Origin: Actinomadura fibrosa
Lineage (GTDB): Bacteria; Actinomycetota; Actinomycetes; Streptosporangiales; Streptosporangiaceae
Direction of reading: 5' to 3'
NCBI RefSeq assembly: GCF_900659615.1
Contig: NZ_CAACUY010000003.1
Coordinates: forward strand, 97,073 to 161,072
DNA length: 64,000 nt
Below the pieces are notes generated by a model. The model was given only the letters and a program-made list of their open reading frames with translations. It was not told the origin of the DNA and did no database searches. Numbering within the stretch: position 1 is the stretch's first letter; every line of letters begins with the position of its first letter. A program made the translations under genes and the position numbers. Below are positions 53,329-63,794 of the stretch, piece by piece.

Positions 53329-56300
53329 ATGATGCGGTCGCGTCGATCCTTCACCGTTGAGCGAGCACGGCAACGCGCGGATTCTCTACCCGGGCGTCTC
53401 GTCTCGGTCCCGGTGCTCAGTGTGGGCGCCCTGCGGGGTGGACGGTCCGCCACCGTCTACAGGCTCATCGTCGTGGCGGTGGTGCTGTCGCTCATCGCGA
53501 ACATCCAGGACGGCGCGGTGGGGACGCTCGCCGGGCTCGGCAGTTCACCGAGCCCGCACGGCCCCAAGCAGCGATGGGGTTCGGCCACGGAGAACCGCGC
53601 GCACGTCGAGGGAACCACGCGGAACACCGGGCAGCCGACGAGCCTGCGTGCGCGGTACCCGCTTCAGGCGTCCAACAAGTCGCCGAGGCCGCCGCAGAAC
53701 ACCGCGACCGTCGAGAAGTCCCCGGTACCCGACGAAACTCCGGTCAGAGGCTTCGATTCCCAGTCCAGCCGAGAGCTTCCCGACCGGCGCGACGCCTACG
53801 CCCGTACCTATGCGAATGCCGATGGAACGCAGTCGACCGAAGTCTCGGTCCGCCCGGTGAACTACCGGCGCCCGGACGGTTCGTGGGCGCCGGTCGACAC
53901 CCGGCTCGTCCCAGTGAGCCCGACAACCGGGGCTGCGGCGACGCAAGGCTGGCGCAACGCCGCCGACTCGGTGGACATCCGGCTCGCGGCCCAGACCGGC
54001 GGCGCGCAGACGGTGCGGATGGCGCTCGGAGCGGGTCAGGAAGTCGGGTACGGCCTGCAAGGCGCCGCGGCGGTTCCCGGGCGAGCACACGAGCGCGGAG
54101 TCACCTATCCCGGTACCTGGCAGGACACCGACCTGACACTCGACCTCGGGTCGGGTGGCGTGAAGGAGACCCTCGTCCTGCGGTCGGCCAAGGCGCCCAC
54201 GACGTTCACCTTTCCGCTCGCTTTGAAGGGCCTGTCCGTCAAGGTCGCGGACGGCCACGTCGTGTTCACCGACGCAGCCGGGCACACGAAGGCGTTGGTC
54301 CCGGCCGGGTTCATGAACGACTCGGCGGCCCGACCGGCCACCTCCACCAGCGTGACCTACAGCCTGGTGACGGCGGACGGGGTCCCGGCGCTGCGCGTCG
54401 ATCTGGACCGCGGCTGGCTGGCCGATCCGGCGCGTGCCTTCCCGATCAAGGTCGATCCGAGCGTGGAGATCAACACGGCGGGCACCAGCATGACCGTCAC
54501 CGACTCCGGGCAGGTCGGCGGTGGCCAGGACCTGGCGATCGGCTCCCACTCGGCCGCCTATCTGGGCTTCCCGAACCTGGACGACCGGCTGAAGAACCAC
54601 AGGATCTTCGGGGCGTCGCTGTGGATGGTCAACTACGACTCCGGCACGTGCCGGTCTCGGCCGGCGAGCGTCCGCCCGGTCACCCAGGCATGGCAGGGAC
54701 AGTCCGGCTTCTCCTACCCCGGCCCGTCGGTGGGGAGCGCGATCGCGCGGACGTCGTTCTCCTACGGGCACATCGAACTCGGCGCGACCAAGTCGCAGTG
54801 CCCCACCAAGGCGGTCACCTTCAACCTGGGCAAGGGCGGCCGCGATCTGATCCAGCGGTGGGTGAACGGCACCCAGGCCAACTACGGGCTGTCGGTGCGC
54901 GACGAGTCGGCCGACGATCTGGGCGCCCGAGTCTTCACCGGCCATGACACCGACAATCCGCCGCGGCTGATCGTCACCCACAGCCCGTACAACGCCTCGT
55001 ACGCGATCACCAATCCGGTGCCCAACCCGCCGGTCACCCAGGCGCAGAACGGCAAGGTCAAGGTCAGTGTCACCAACACCGGCGCCGAGACCTGGACACC
55101 CAGCACCTACTACCTGGCCTACCGGGTCTACAACGCCAAGGGCAAGCTCGTCACCCAGCAGCGTTCGGCGAACCTGACGGCCAACGTGGCCCGCGGCGCC
55201 AAAGCGACACTCGACGCGACGATCAAGGCGCTGCCACCGGGGACGTACTCGATCGACTTCACGATGGCCCACGCCGGCGGCCCGGTGTTCACCGACGAGC
55301 AGGTGCCTCCGGCCCGGCTGCGCATCAAGATCATCGACATCGCGCCCGTGATCCAGGAGCTGTCTCCCCCCAACGGCTATCAGGCACCCACGCTGACCCC
55401 GCAGCTATGGGCGACGGCGGTGGATTTGGACGCCCCGACCGGGTCGTCGCTGAGCTACAAGTACGAGGTCTGCGAGAAGGCCGCCGACGGCAGCGCGGTG
55501 AACTGCTTCGACTCCGGTTACGTCCCCACCTACGCCTGGACGGTTCCGACCGGGAAGTTGTCGTGGAACAAGACCTATCTGTGGCGGGTCTTCGTCAAGG
55601 ACACCGGTAATGAGGTCCCCTCTCCGCGGGTGATGCTGCAGACCGCCGTCCCGCAGCCCGAGCTCACCAGTCAGCTCACCCATGGACAGGACCGCGAGTT
55701 CGACCCGCAGTCGGGCAACTACTCCACCTCGGCGACCGACGCCTCGGTCGCTTCGGTCGGCCCGGACCTGAGTGTGCGGCGCACCTACAACAGTCTGGAT
55801 CCCCGTCGCGACTCACCCTTCGGCGCCGGATGGTCCACCCAGTTCGACATGCGCCTGTCCGAGGACGGCGACGGCTCGGGCAACGTGGTGATCAGCTATC
55901 CCGACGGGCAGCAGGTCCGCTTCGGCAAGAACCCGGACGGGACCTACGTCCCGCCGCCGGGCCGGCAGGCGACGCTGACGGTGTCGTCGAGCACGTGGAC
56001 GCTGACCGACCGCGCCGGGAACGTCTTCACCTTCGGCAACGGCCGCGTCATCAGCATCGCCGACGCCGCCAAGCACGCCATCACCCTGACCTACGACCCC
56101 CTGAGCGGCAAGCTGTCCAAAGCGACCGCCGCCGGCGGCAGGTATCTGTCGTTCACCTGGTCCGGTGCGCGTGTCGCCTCGGTCAGCACCGCGCCTGTGG
56201 ACGGCACGGCTCTGACGTGGAACTACACCTACACCGGTGACCTGCTCACCAAAGTATGCGGACCGGAATCCCGATGCACCAGTTACGCCTACGGCCCGGG

Positions 56301-59300
56301 CTCCCACTACCGGACTGCGGTGATGGACGACCGGCCCGAGTCCTACTGGCGGCTGGGGGAGAGCGAGGGCGCCAGCGCGGGCAGCCAGGTCGCGGTGAAC
56401 CTCGGCAAGGACGCCGCGACCTACAAGAACACCACCCAGGGCGCGGCCGGTGCGCTGACCGGCACCACTGACACCGCCACCACCTTCAACGGCACCTCGT
56501 CGCAAGTGGCGCTGCCGAACGGTGCCCTGAAGCAGAGCCGGGACCTGGCGGTGGAGGTGTGGTTCAAGAACGTCGCCACCGCATCGGGCGGGCCGCTGCT
56601 CGGCTACCAGGACAAAGCCGTGGACGGCACCCCGACAATCGGCGTCCCGACCCTGTACACCGGCCTCGACGGCAAGCTGTACGGTCAGTTCTACAGCGGC
56701 GGCACCATCTCCCCGATCGCCTCACCGACCACGGTCAACGACGGCAAATGGCACCACGCGGTGCTGTCGGCGATGGGCTCCACCCAGACCCTCTACCTGG
56801 ACGGCAAGTCCGTCGGCACCCTCACCGGTCAGACGCCCAATCACCTGGCCCTGACCTACAACCAACTGGGCGCCGCCTACGCCACCACCCCGGCGTCCTG
56901 GCCGAACTGGGGTACGGGGTCGCGGCGCTACTACACCGGCACCATCGACGAGGTCGCCGTCTACCACCACCCGCTCGGCCCGGTCCAGGTCGCCGCGCAC
57001 TACGCCCAGGCCGGCAAGGCCGCCGACCAGCTCACCACGGTGACCCTCCCGTCCGGCAAGGTCGCTACAGAGACCTCCTACGACGTCGGACAGGACCGGG
57101 TGTCCGAGTACACCGACACCAACGGCGGCACCTGGAAGATCAAGACTCCTGCGGTCTACGGCGGCGACACCGATCTGCGCCGCGCCGTCGAGGTCCGCGA
57201 CCCCGCCGACCGGCCCTACCTGTACGAGGCCGACGCCCTCACCGGACATACCATCCGGGTCGGCATCCCGATGGGGCTGGACGTCCGCGACGAAGACAGA
57301 CCTCAACCCACTCCGACACAGACACCATCCCCGTCCCCGACCTACGTGTGCACCACCCCTGACCCGGGTGATCCGAGCTTCTGCACCACGCTGCCGGGCA
57401 ACAGCGGCGATGTCCCGGACTTCATCTACGTCATCGCCGACGGAATGGGGATGCGCACCTTCGACTACGACGACCGCGGCAACCCGACCAAGATCACAGA
57501 CGAGAACGGCAACGCGGTCACCTTCACCTATGACGGCCGCGGCAACATTCTGACCCGTACCGCCTGCCGGGCCAAGGACGTCTGCTACACCGCCCGCTAC
57601 ACCTACCCGACCGTCACCAATCCCGCCGACCCGCGCAACGACCTGCCCATCGAGTTTCGCGACGGCCGCTCCACCAGCGCCACCGACAACCGGTACAAGA
57701 CCAGCTACACCTACACCACCGCCGGCAGCGTCCTCACCCAGACGAATCCCGAAGGCGGCGGCTCGCTCAAGTACACCTACACCAGCGGCGCCGAGCAGGC
57801 GATCGGCGGCGGCGTCATGCCCTCCGGCCTCGTCTATACCGAGACCGACCCGCGCGGCGCCATCACCAAGTACGGCTACAACAGCACCGGCGACCTGATG
57901 CAGGTGACCGATCCCTCAGGGCTGGTCACCAACTACACCTACGACGCCATCGGACGCCGGAAGTCCGAAACCGAGGTCTCCGATGCCTTCCCGAGCGGGA
58001 CCACCACTTACTACGGCTACGACGGCCAGTCGAACCTGACCAGCACCACCGAACCCGCCACGACCAACGCTGTCACCGGCGCCGCCCAGCAGCAGCGCAC
58101 CGACTACACCTATGACACCGACGGCAACCCGAGCAAGACGCAAGTCTCCGACGTCATCGCAGGCGGAGACCCACGCGTCACCACCTACGACTACGACGAC
58201 CACAACCAGCTCGAACGCGTCACCGACGCTTACGGCCACGAGACGGGCTACGACCACGACCCCTTCGGCAACATCGTGGCGATGGTCGACGCGGCCGACA
58301 ACCGGTACGAATACGCCTACACCGCCCGCAACATGCTGGCCGAAGTCCGCTTGCGCGACTTCGACGGCGACCCCGGCGGCGCACCCGGCACCGGCGACCA
58401 CCTCGTCGTCCAAGCGAACACCTACGACTACGCCGGACGGCTGGCCTCCACCACCGACGCCATGGGGCACCGCACCGAGTACACCTACTACGGCGACGAC
58501 CTGCCCAAGACCGCCACACTGAAGGACTTTCAGAACCCCGACGGCACCAAACGCGACATCGTCCTGTCCAGCAACGAGTACGACGGCGCCGGCAACCCCA
58601 TCAAACAGGTCACCGCGAACGGCCGCACCACTCTCCAGAACGTCTACGACAACGTAGGGCGCTTGCAGTCCTCGACGCTCGATCCCAACGGGCTGGCGCG
58701 CCGCGTGACCTACCAGTACGACGCCGGCGGCAACATCACCCAGCAGACTCGTGTCGGCTCGCCGTCCAACGTGCCCTGGGCCATGCCCGCCATCGGCGAG
58801 ACCGTCACCTACGGGTACGACACCCCAGGTCGCCTCACCAAGCAGACCGTCAGCGACGGCACCACCGCACTGGTCACGTCCTTCACCTACGATCAACGCG
58901 ACCTGCTCACCTCGATGACCGACCCGCGCGGCAATCTCGACGGTGCCGACAAGGCCGCCTTCACCACCGGCTACCGCTACGACGAGATCGGCCGGCAGAC
59001 CGCGGTGACGTCCCCGCCGGTCGCCACCGAATCCGGTGGCTCCACACCGACGACGACCAGGCCCGAAACGGTCACGGGTTTCGACGGCTTCGACGAGCCG
59101 ACCGAGGTCAAGGATCCGCGCGGCGCCATCACCCGCACCGAGTACGACCGCCTCGGCCAGCCCGTCAAGCAGATCCAGCCGTCCTACACCCCGCCAGGCT
59201 CCACCACGGCCCTGACACCGACCACCACGACCTACTACGACCCCCTCGGGCGAATCGAAAGGGTCACCGACCCGCGGCAGAACGACACCCGCTACACCTA

Positions 59301-62300
59301 TGACCGATTGAGCCGCCTCCGGACCCTTGACGCGCCGTCCAAGACCAACGACGACCGCGCCAAGTGGCAGTACACCTACACCCGCACCGGCGAACTGCTG
59401 TCGACGACCGATCCCAACGGAGCCCGAACCGAAGCCACCTACGACGACCTGGGCAGGGTCGTCACGTCGACCGAACTGGAGAGAGTTCCGGCACCCGCCG
59501 CCTTCACCACCCGCTACACCTACGACGACGCCGGCAACCTCCTCACCACCACCGCGCCGAGCGGCGCCAAGACGACCGGGACCTACGACACCCTCGATCA
59601 ACTGACCAAGACGGTCGATCCAGCGGGCACCACGTCCCAGTACGGCTACGACGGCTTCGGACGCCGGATCCGCACCAGCGACGGTCTCGGTCGCTCCAGC
59701 AAGCTCGACTACGACGCGCTCGGACGACTGGCGAGCGCCTCCGACCTCAGGCCGAACGGCACCGAACTGCGCCGCACCGGCTTCGGCTACGACGCCGCGG
59801 GCAACCTCACCGGCGTCACCGACCCGCTCCACCACACCAAGACCTTCGGCTACGACGCCTTGAACCGCCTGGTCAAGCAGGTCGAGCCGGTGAGTGCCAC
59901 CAAAACGATCACCACGACGTTCGGCTATGACGCCGCGGGGAACCGGAGCCGGTTCACCGACGGCCGCGGCAACGCCACCCTCTACACCTTCAACTCCCTC
60001 GGCCTGCCCGAGTCGATCGTGGAACCGGCCACGTCCGCCCAGCCCGATCCGGCACAGCGCACCTGGACCAGCGGCTACGACGAGGCGGAAAACCGCGTCA
60101 AGATCACCGCGCCGGGAGGCGTCGTGCGCGAACGCGGCTACGACGCCGCCGGTCGCGTCCTGACCGAAACCGGATCCGGCACCCCGTCCCCGACCACCGA
60201 GCACACCTTCGGCTACGACGCCGGCGGCCGCCTCACCAAGGTCAACGCGGGATCGGGAACCAACACCTTCGACTACAACGACCGCGGCCTGCTCCTCTCA
60301 GCGGACGGCCCGTCGGGGACGGCGAACTGGGGCTACAACGGCGACGGCCAGGCGACCACCCGCACCGACGCGGCCGGCACCACGAACTTCGGCTACCTCG
60401 ACGGCCGACTCAAGACCGTCCAGGACGGCATCACCGGTGCCACCCGCACGCTCGACTACAACATCGCCGGACAGCCCAACAAGATCGACTACGGTGCGGG
60501 ACGCGTCCGGACCGCCGACTACGACGACCTCGGACGGCTGTCCACCGACACCCTCAAGAACGATCAGGGCACGGTCGTCGCCTCAGCCGCTTACACCTAC
60601 GACGACAACGACCGCACCACCGGCGAGACCACCACCGGAACGGCCGACGCCGGCCAGCAGACCTACGGTTACGACGACGCTGGCCGCCTGACGTCCTGGA
60701 CGAACGGCACCACGACCACCGCCTACGAATGGGACGACTCCGGCAACCGCACCAAGGCGGGCGGTGTGCCGGCGACCTTCGACGAGCGCAACCGCCGCCT
60801 CACCGACGGCTCGAACACCTACACCTACACCGCACGCGGCACCGTCTCCTCCAAGACCGGCAACGGCACCACGACCGCGTACGACTTCGACGCCTTCGAC
60901 CGGCTTCTCACTGCCGGCCAGATCAGCTACACCTACGACGGCCTGGACCGCCTCGCCACCCGCAACGGCACTGCCTTCACCTATGCGGGCCTCGGCACCG
61001 ACCCGGTCTTCGACGGCACCACCCGCTACGCCCGAGGCCCGTCCGACGAACCCCTCGCCACCGCCCAGGGGCTGACCAAACGCATCACCCTGACCGACAA
61101 ACACGACGACGTCATCGGCGCCTTCGACCCCAACACCGCCCTCACCTCCCTCACCGACTCCACCGCCTACGACCCCTTCGGGAACCCGACCGCCAGCACC
61201 GGCACCAAGACCGGCATCGGATTCCAGGGCGACTACACCGACCCCGACTCCGGCCAAGTCAACATGGCAGCGCGCTGGTACGACCCGTCCACCGGCGCGT
61301 TCAACAGCCGCGACACCTGGAGCCTCGACCCGACGGCCTCCTCGGTGAGCGCCAATCCCTACACCTACGGTGCCGGCGCCCCCCTCGACGTCACCGATCC
61401 CACCGGCCACGTCCCCTGCTGGAAACTGGCCAGCACAAGCCACAGCCCGTGCAGTAACAGCGGAAGCGGCACGGGCGCCTGCTCTGGTGGCAGCGGCGGA
61501 GGCGGTGGCAGGAACAGCCATGTCCTCTCCTCCGCGGGCGGCTGCAGCAACAGCTCACGCGACTACCTGCCGCCTTCCGGAGGCCGCCCCGGCAGCGGTG
61601 GCTCCGGCGGCGGAAGCGGCGCAGGAAACGGTGGCGGCGGCCAGGCGACCGCGCCGGGCCGAGGTCCGTCCCGAGCCGACCAGGAGGCGGCCCGCCGCCG
61701 AGCCCAGAAGGAGAGGACGGACCGAGCCAAACGCCGGGAGCGTCGCAACGCGCAGGAAGACGCCATGCCGCTCCCGCAGAAGCTTCGCCAGCCCGGCTAC
61801 GGCGACCCGAACGACAACATCGCGCCATTCCCCGGCAAGGCTCCGGGCAGGACCGGCGTCAACCGCGACGTCATCCGCGACACCACCGACTCCCAGCAGG
61901 ACATCAGGCGCCGGGCCGTCCACGATGCGGGCGACGTCGTGGCAGACCAAGGCCCCGCCGCCCAGGCCCAGCCAGGAGCCGGCGGCGCTCCGAGAGACCC
62001 CGGCCGCACCCCGGCCGGGAACGCAGGTGGGGGCTCGGGAGGATCCTCAGGCTCCGGCAAGAAGGGCTCCGGCGACCAAGGCAAGGGCTCAGGTGGCTGG
62101 GGCCACGGCGGCCAAGGCAAGTTCTCCTGGTTCGAGGCCGTACGCCAACTGGACGAGTTCCTCATGGGCTTGACGCTGGGCGCTTTGGAAGTGACGCCGC
62201 TCGGCCCGATCCTGATGATCCCCGGCGTCAAGGAGGCGATCGCCAAACCGGTCGGCCTGGACCCCGACTCCGGCTGGTTCAAGACAGGCGGCTACGTCTG

Positions 62301-63210
62301 GGACGCCATCAGCCTCGTGGCCGGCGGCTCCGGTGCCGCCAAAGTCGTCGGCGAAGAAGGCGCGGCCAAGGGCGGCAAATGGCTGTTCAAGGGCGCACGG
62401 GCCTGCGTCGCCAAGAACAGCTTCGTCGCCGGCACCGGCGTCCTGATGGCCGACGGCACCTACAAACCCATCGAGCAAGTCAAGGTAGGCGACAAGGTCC
62501 AGGCCACCGACCCCAAGACGGGCAAGACGCACAGTGAAAGCGTCACAGCCCTCATCTCCGGGCACGGCAAGAAGGCCCTCGTCAAGATCACAGTCGATAC
62601 CGACGGCGCCCACGGCAACAAGACCGGCACCGTGACCGCCACCGACGGCCACCCCTTCTGGGTCGAGAACGCCCACAGATGGGTCGACGCCGGCCAGCTA
62701 AAGCCGGGCATGTGGCTCCGCACCAGCGCGGGCACTTTCGTCCAGATCGCAGCCATTCGCCACTGGACGGCCCACGACCAGCGCGTCCACAACCTCACGA
62801 TCACCGACCTCCACACGTACTATGTAGGAGCGGGCGCCACCCCGGTCCTCGTCCACAATTGCAAGACGACGAATCTCTACCGCATCTCCCCGATAGAGAG
62901 AGGTTCGAGCGAGCTTGACGAAGGGCTGAATCCCAGCCATTTCCCTTCTTTGAGTGAGAGTGGCGAGGAACTCACCGGTGCAGCACACTTCGGTAACGAG
63001 GCGAGGGTAAATGACTTCGCGACGACGCACAGCGGTAGTCACGGCCAAGGCTTCTTGGTCAGAGTTCCCTCAAAATGGCTCGAAGAGCATAATATCGAGA
63101 TTTGGGAAGGGCTGACCGAAGAACAGATCGAGTACCTGATTAGACGAGAACTCATGCACGAGTTCAACCAGTTCCCGAGGGAGCCGTGGACTCCGGGAAG
63201 CGTACCTTGA
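53329..63210 (+). CDS. Polymorphic toxin: YD/RHS repeats, Hint domain and C-terminal toxin
   Basis: A 3293-residue protein, start with GGGAG 6 nt upstream. Order: signal anchor (LIVVAVVLSLIANI, about residues 45-60), an N-terminal wall-type domain, a beta/Ig-like region (to about 670), a YD-preceding domain with RRTYNSLDPRRDSPFGAGW (about 816), a LamG-like insertion (about 994-1227), a Pro/Thr linker (about 1324), dozens of YD repeats (about 1377-2607), the RHS core (YDPFGNPTAST... ARWYDPSTGAFNSRD), a Gly/Ser-rich linker, a hydrophobic pretoxin segment, then a Hint domain from Cys3026 to HNC (Cys3178), with TATDGHPFWV. The last 115 residues are the toxin (LYRISPIERG, AAHFGNEARVNDFA). That tip has about 54% GC by hand count of 62881-63180, against about 75% just upstream, a sign of module exchange. 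Toxin activity is unidentified. Confidence 0.9.
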   Translation: MMRSRRSFTVERARQRADSLPGRLVSVPVLSVGALRGGRSATVYRLIVVAVVLSLIANIQDGAVGTLAGLGSSPSPHGPKQRWGSATENRAHVEGTTRNTGQPTSLRARYPLQASNKSPRPPQNTATVEKSPVPDETPVRGFDSQSSRELPDRRDAYARTYANADGTQSTEVSVRPVNYRRPDGSWAPVDTRLVPVSPTTGAAATQGWRNAADSVDIRLAAQTGGAQTVRMALGAGQEVGYGLQGAAAVPGRAHERGVTYPGTWQDTDLTLDLGSGGVKETLVLRSAKAPTTFTFPLALKGLSVKVADGHVVFTDAAGHTKALVPAGFMNDSAARPATSTSVTYSLVTADGVPALRVDLDRGWLADPARAFPIKVDPSVEINTAGTSMTVTDSGQVGGGQDLAIGSHSAAYLGFPNLDDRLKNHRIFGASLWMVNYDSGTCRSRPASVRPVTQAWQGQSGFSYPGPSVGSAIARTSFSYGHIELGATKSQCPTKAVTFNLGKGGRDLIQRWVNGTQANYGLSVRDESADDLGARVFTGHDTDNPPRLIVTHSPYNASYAITNPVPNPPVTQAQNGKVKVSVTNTGAETWTPSTYYLAYRVYNAKGKLVTQQRSANLTANVARGAKATLDATIKALPPGTYSIDFTMAHAGGPVFTDEQVPPARLRIKIIDIAPVIQELSPPNGYQAPTLTPQLWATAVDLDAPTGSSLSYKYEVCEKAADGSAVNCFDSGYVPTYAWTVPTGKLSWNKTYLWRVFVKDTGNEVPSPRVMLQTAVPQPELTSQLTHGQDREFDPQSGNYSTSATDASVASVGPDLSVRRTYNSLDPRRDSPFGAGWSTQFDMRLSEDGDGSGNVVISYPDGQQVRFGKNPDGTYVPPPGRQATLTVSSSTWTLTDRAGNVFTFGNGRVISIADAAKHAITLTYDPLSGKLSKATAAGGRYLSFTWSGARVASVSTAPVDGTALTWNYTYTGDLLTKVCGPESRCTSYAYGPGSHYRTAVMDDRPESYWRLGESEGASAGSQVAVNLGKDAATYKNTTQGAAGALTGTTDTATTFNGTSSQVALPNGALKQSRDLAVEVWFKNVATASGGPLLGYQDKAVDGTPTIGVPTLYTGLDGKLYGQFYSGGTISPIASPTTVNDGKWHHAVLSAMGSTQTLYLDGKSVGTLTGQTPNHLALTYNQLGAAYATTPASWPNWGTGSRRYYTGTIDEVAVYHHPLGPVQVAAHYAQAGKAADQLTTVTLPSGKVATETSYDVGQDRVSEYTDTNGGTWKIKTPAVYGGDTDLRRAVEVRDPADRPYLYEADALTGHTIRVGIPMGLDVRDEDRPQPTPTQTPSPSPTYVCTTPDPGDPSFCTTLPGNSGDVPDFIYVIADGMGMRTFDYDDRGNPTKITDENGNAVTFTYDGRGNILTRTACRAKDVCYTARYTYPTVTNPADPRNDLPIEFRDGRSTSATDNRYKTSYTYTTAGSVLTQTNPEGGGSLKYTYTSGAEQAIGGGVMPSGLVYTETDPRGAITKYGYNSTGDLMQVTDPSGLVTNYTYDAIGRRKSETEVSDAFPSGTTTYYGYDGQSNLTSTTEPATTNAVTGAAQQQRTDYTYDTDGNPSKTQVSDVIAGGDPRVTTYDYDDHNQLERVTDAYGHETGYDHDPFGNIVAMVDAADNRYEYAYTARNMLAEVRLRDFDGDPGGAPGTGDHLVVQANTYDYAGRLASTTDAMGHRTEYTYYGDDLPKTATLKDFQNPDGTKRDIVLSSNEYDGAGNPIKQVTANGRTTLQNVYDNVGRLQSSTLDPNGLARRVTYQYDAGGNITQQTRVGSPSNVPWAMPAIGETVTYGYDTPGRLTKQTVSDGTTALVTSFTYDQRDLLTSMTDPRGNLDGADKAAFTTGYRYDEIGRQTAVTSPPVATESGGSTPTTTRPETVTGFDGFDEPTEVKDPRGAITRTEYDRLGQPVKQIQPSYTPPGSTTALTPTTTTYYDPLGRIERVTDPRQNDTRYTYDRLSRLRTLDAPSKTNDDRAKWQYTYTRTGELLSTTDPNGARTEATYDDLGRVVTSTELERVPAPAAFTTRYTYDDAGNLLTTTAPSGAKTTGTYDTLDQLTKTVDPAGTTSQYGYDGFGRRIRTSDGLGRSSKLDYDALGRLASASDLRPNGTELRRTGFGYDAAGNLTGVTDPLHHTKTFGYDALNRLVKQVEPVSATKTITTTFGYDAAGNRSRFTDGRGNATLYTFNSLGLPESIVEPATSAQPDPAQRTWTSGYDEAENRVKITAPGGVVRERGYDAAGRVLTETGSGTPSPTTEHTFGYDAGGRLTKVNAGSGTNTFDYNDRGLLLSADGPSGTANWGYNGDGQATTRTDAAGTTNFGYLDGRLKTVQDGITGATRTLDYNIAGQPNKIDYGAGRVRTADYDDLGRLSTDTLKNDQGTVVASAAYTYDDNDRTTGETTTGTADAGQQTYGYDDAGRLTSWTNGTTTTAYEWDDSGNRTKAGGVPATFDERNRRLTDGSNTYTYTARGTVSSKTGNGTTTAYDFDAFDRLLTAGQISYTYDGLDRLATRNGTAFTYAGLGTDPVFDGTTRYARGPSDEPLATAQGLTKRITLTDKHDDVIGAFDPNTALTSLTDSTAYDPFGNPTASTGTKTGIGFQGDYTDPDSGQVNMAARWYDPSTGAFNSRDTWSLDPTASSVSANPYTYGAGAPLDVTDPTGHVPCWKLASTSHSPCSNSGSGTGACSGGSGGGGGRNSHVLSSAGGCSNSSRDYLPPSGGRPGSGGSGGGSGAGNGGGGQATAPGRGPSRADQEAARRRAQKERTDRAKRRERRNAQEDAMPLPQKLRQPGYGDPNDNIAPFPGKAPGRTGVNRDVIRDTTDSQQDIRRRAVHDAGDVVADQGPAAQAQPGAGGAPRDPGRTPAGNAGGGSGGSSGSGKKGSGDQGKGSGGWGHGGQGKFSWFEAVRQLDEFLMGLTLGALEVTPLGPILMIPGVKEAIAKPVGLDPDSGWFKTGGYVWDAISLVAGGSGAAKVVGEEGAAKGGKWLFKGARACVAKNSFVAGTGVLMADGTYKPIEQVKVGDKVQATDPKTGKTHSESVTALISGHGKKALVKITVDTDGAHGNKTGTVTATDGHPFWVENAHRWVDAGQLKPGMWLRTSAGTFVQIAAIRHWTAHDQRVHNLTITDLHTYYVGAGATPVLVHNCKTTNLYRISPIERGSSELDEGLNPSHFPSLSESGEELTGAAHFGNEARVNDFATTHSGSHGQGFLVRVPSKWLEEHNIEIWEGLTEEQIEYLIRRELMHEFNQFPREPWTPGSVP

Positions 63211-63704
63211 TGAGTAGTGAACTGCCGAAGTACACGCTGGTCGCCTGTTCAGTCGTCGGTCATGAGCACTACGGGCTGATCGTTCGGACAATGGACTCGG
63301 CCCACAACGGATTTATCGATAGGGCAGATATGGCGAAGTCTCCGATGCCGGACGCTGTCTGGCCGGCGATAGGGGAGCAGGTTCGAGCAGTCGTGCTCGG
63401 TTATACCAGGAGTGGTCGCATGCGATTGAGCGCGCGACACGATGACGTGGAACTGGTCGAGTCGTTGCATGATCCTGCCACTGCGATGCAAGAGTGGCGG
63501 AGGTTCAAGGCGGCGCCTGTAGACGATGTCGTGGATAAGGGCGAGTTCTATCGCTCACCGAACGCTTCGGCGCTGCTCAAGTGGGCTCTGAAACAGCATC
63601 CTTCCTCGAAGGACAGGAGGCTGGCCGACGGGCTTCTGCAAGATGCTCCTGAGTCGCTCAGGCTTGAACTGCTTACCGATGATGCGAGTAATGGTCCCGA
63701 GTGA
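63210..63704 (+). CDS. Probable immunity protein with S1-like OB fold
   Basis: A 164-residue protein whose ATG overlaps the toxin stop (TGATG), with GGAAG upstream. The N-terminal half resembles an S1/OB RNA-binding fold: VACSVVGHEHYGLIVRTMD, GFIDRADMAK, IGEQVRAVVLGY and MRLSARHDDVE in the right order. The C-terminal half is helical (LLKWALKQHPSSKDRRLADGLLQDAPESLRLELL). Position directly behind a Hint-toxin and the same lower GC mark it as the cognate immunity gene. An S1-like fold would suit a target in RNA metabolism, but that is speculation. Confidence 0.75.
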   Translation: MSSELPKYTLVACSVVGHEHYGLIVRTMDSAHNGFIDRADMAKSPMPDAVWPAIGEQVRAVVLGYTRSGRMRLSARHDDVELVESLHDPATAMQEWRRFKAAPVDDVVDKGEFYRSPNASALLKWALKQHPSSKDRRLADGLLQDAPESLRLELLTDDASNGPE

Positions 63705-63794
63705 GTCGATTTCCTGTGCCGCTCGGAAACTCGATTCATGCTGTGACCTGGGGTCTCGTTACGGGATCACGTATCTGGCTGGGACCATCTCGAG

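Noticed and set aside
57916..60204. Long minus-strand open frame of 762 codons
   Set aside because: It is the antisense of YD repeats; Gly/Val-rich translation without any family motif, caused by third-position GC bias.
57460..61150. Regularly spaced near-repeats that look like an array
   Set aside because: They are codons of YD repeats (YDxxGR...), in frame and diverged; not CRISPR or satellite DNA.
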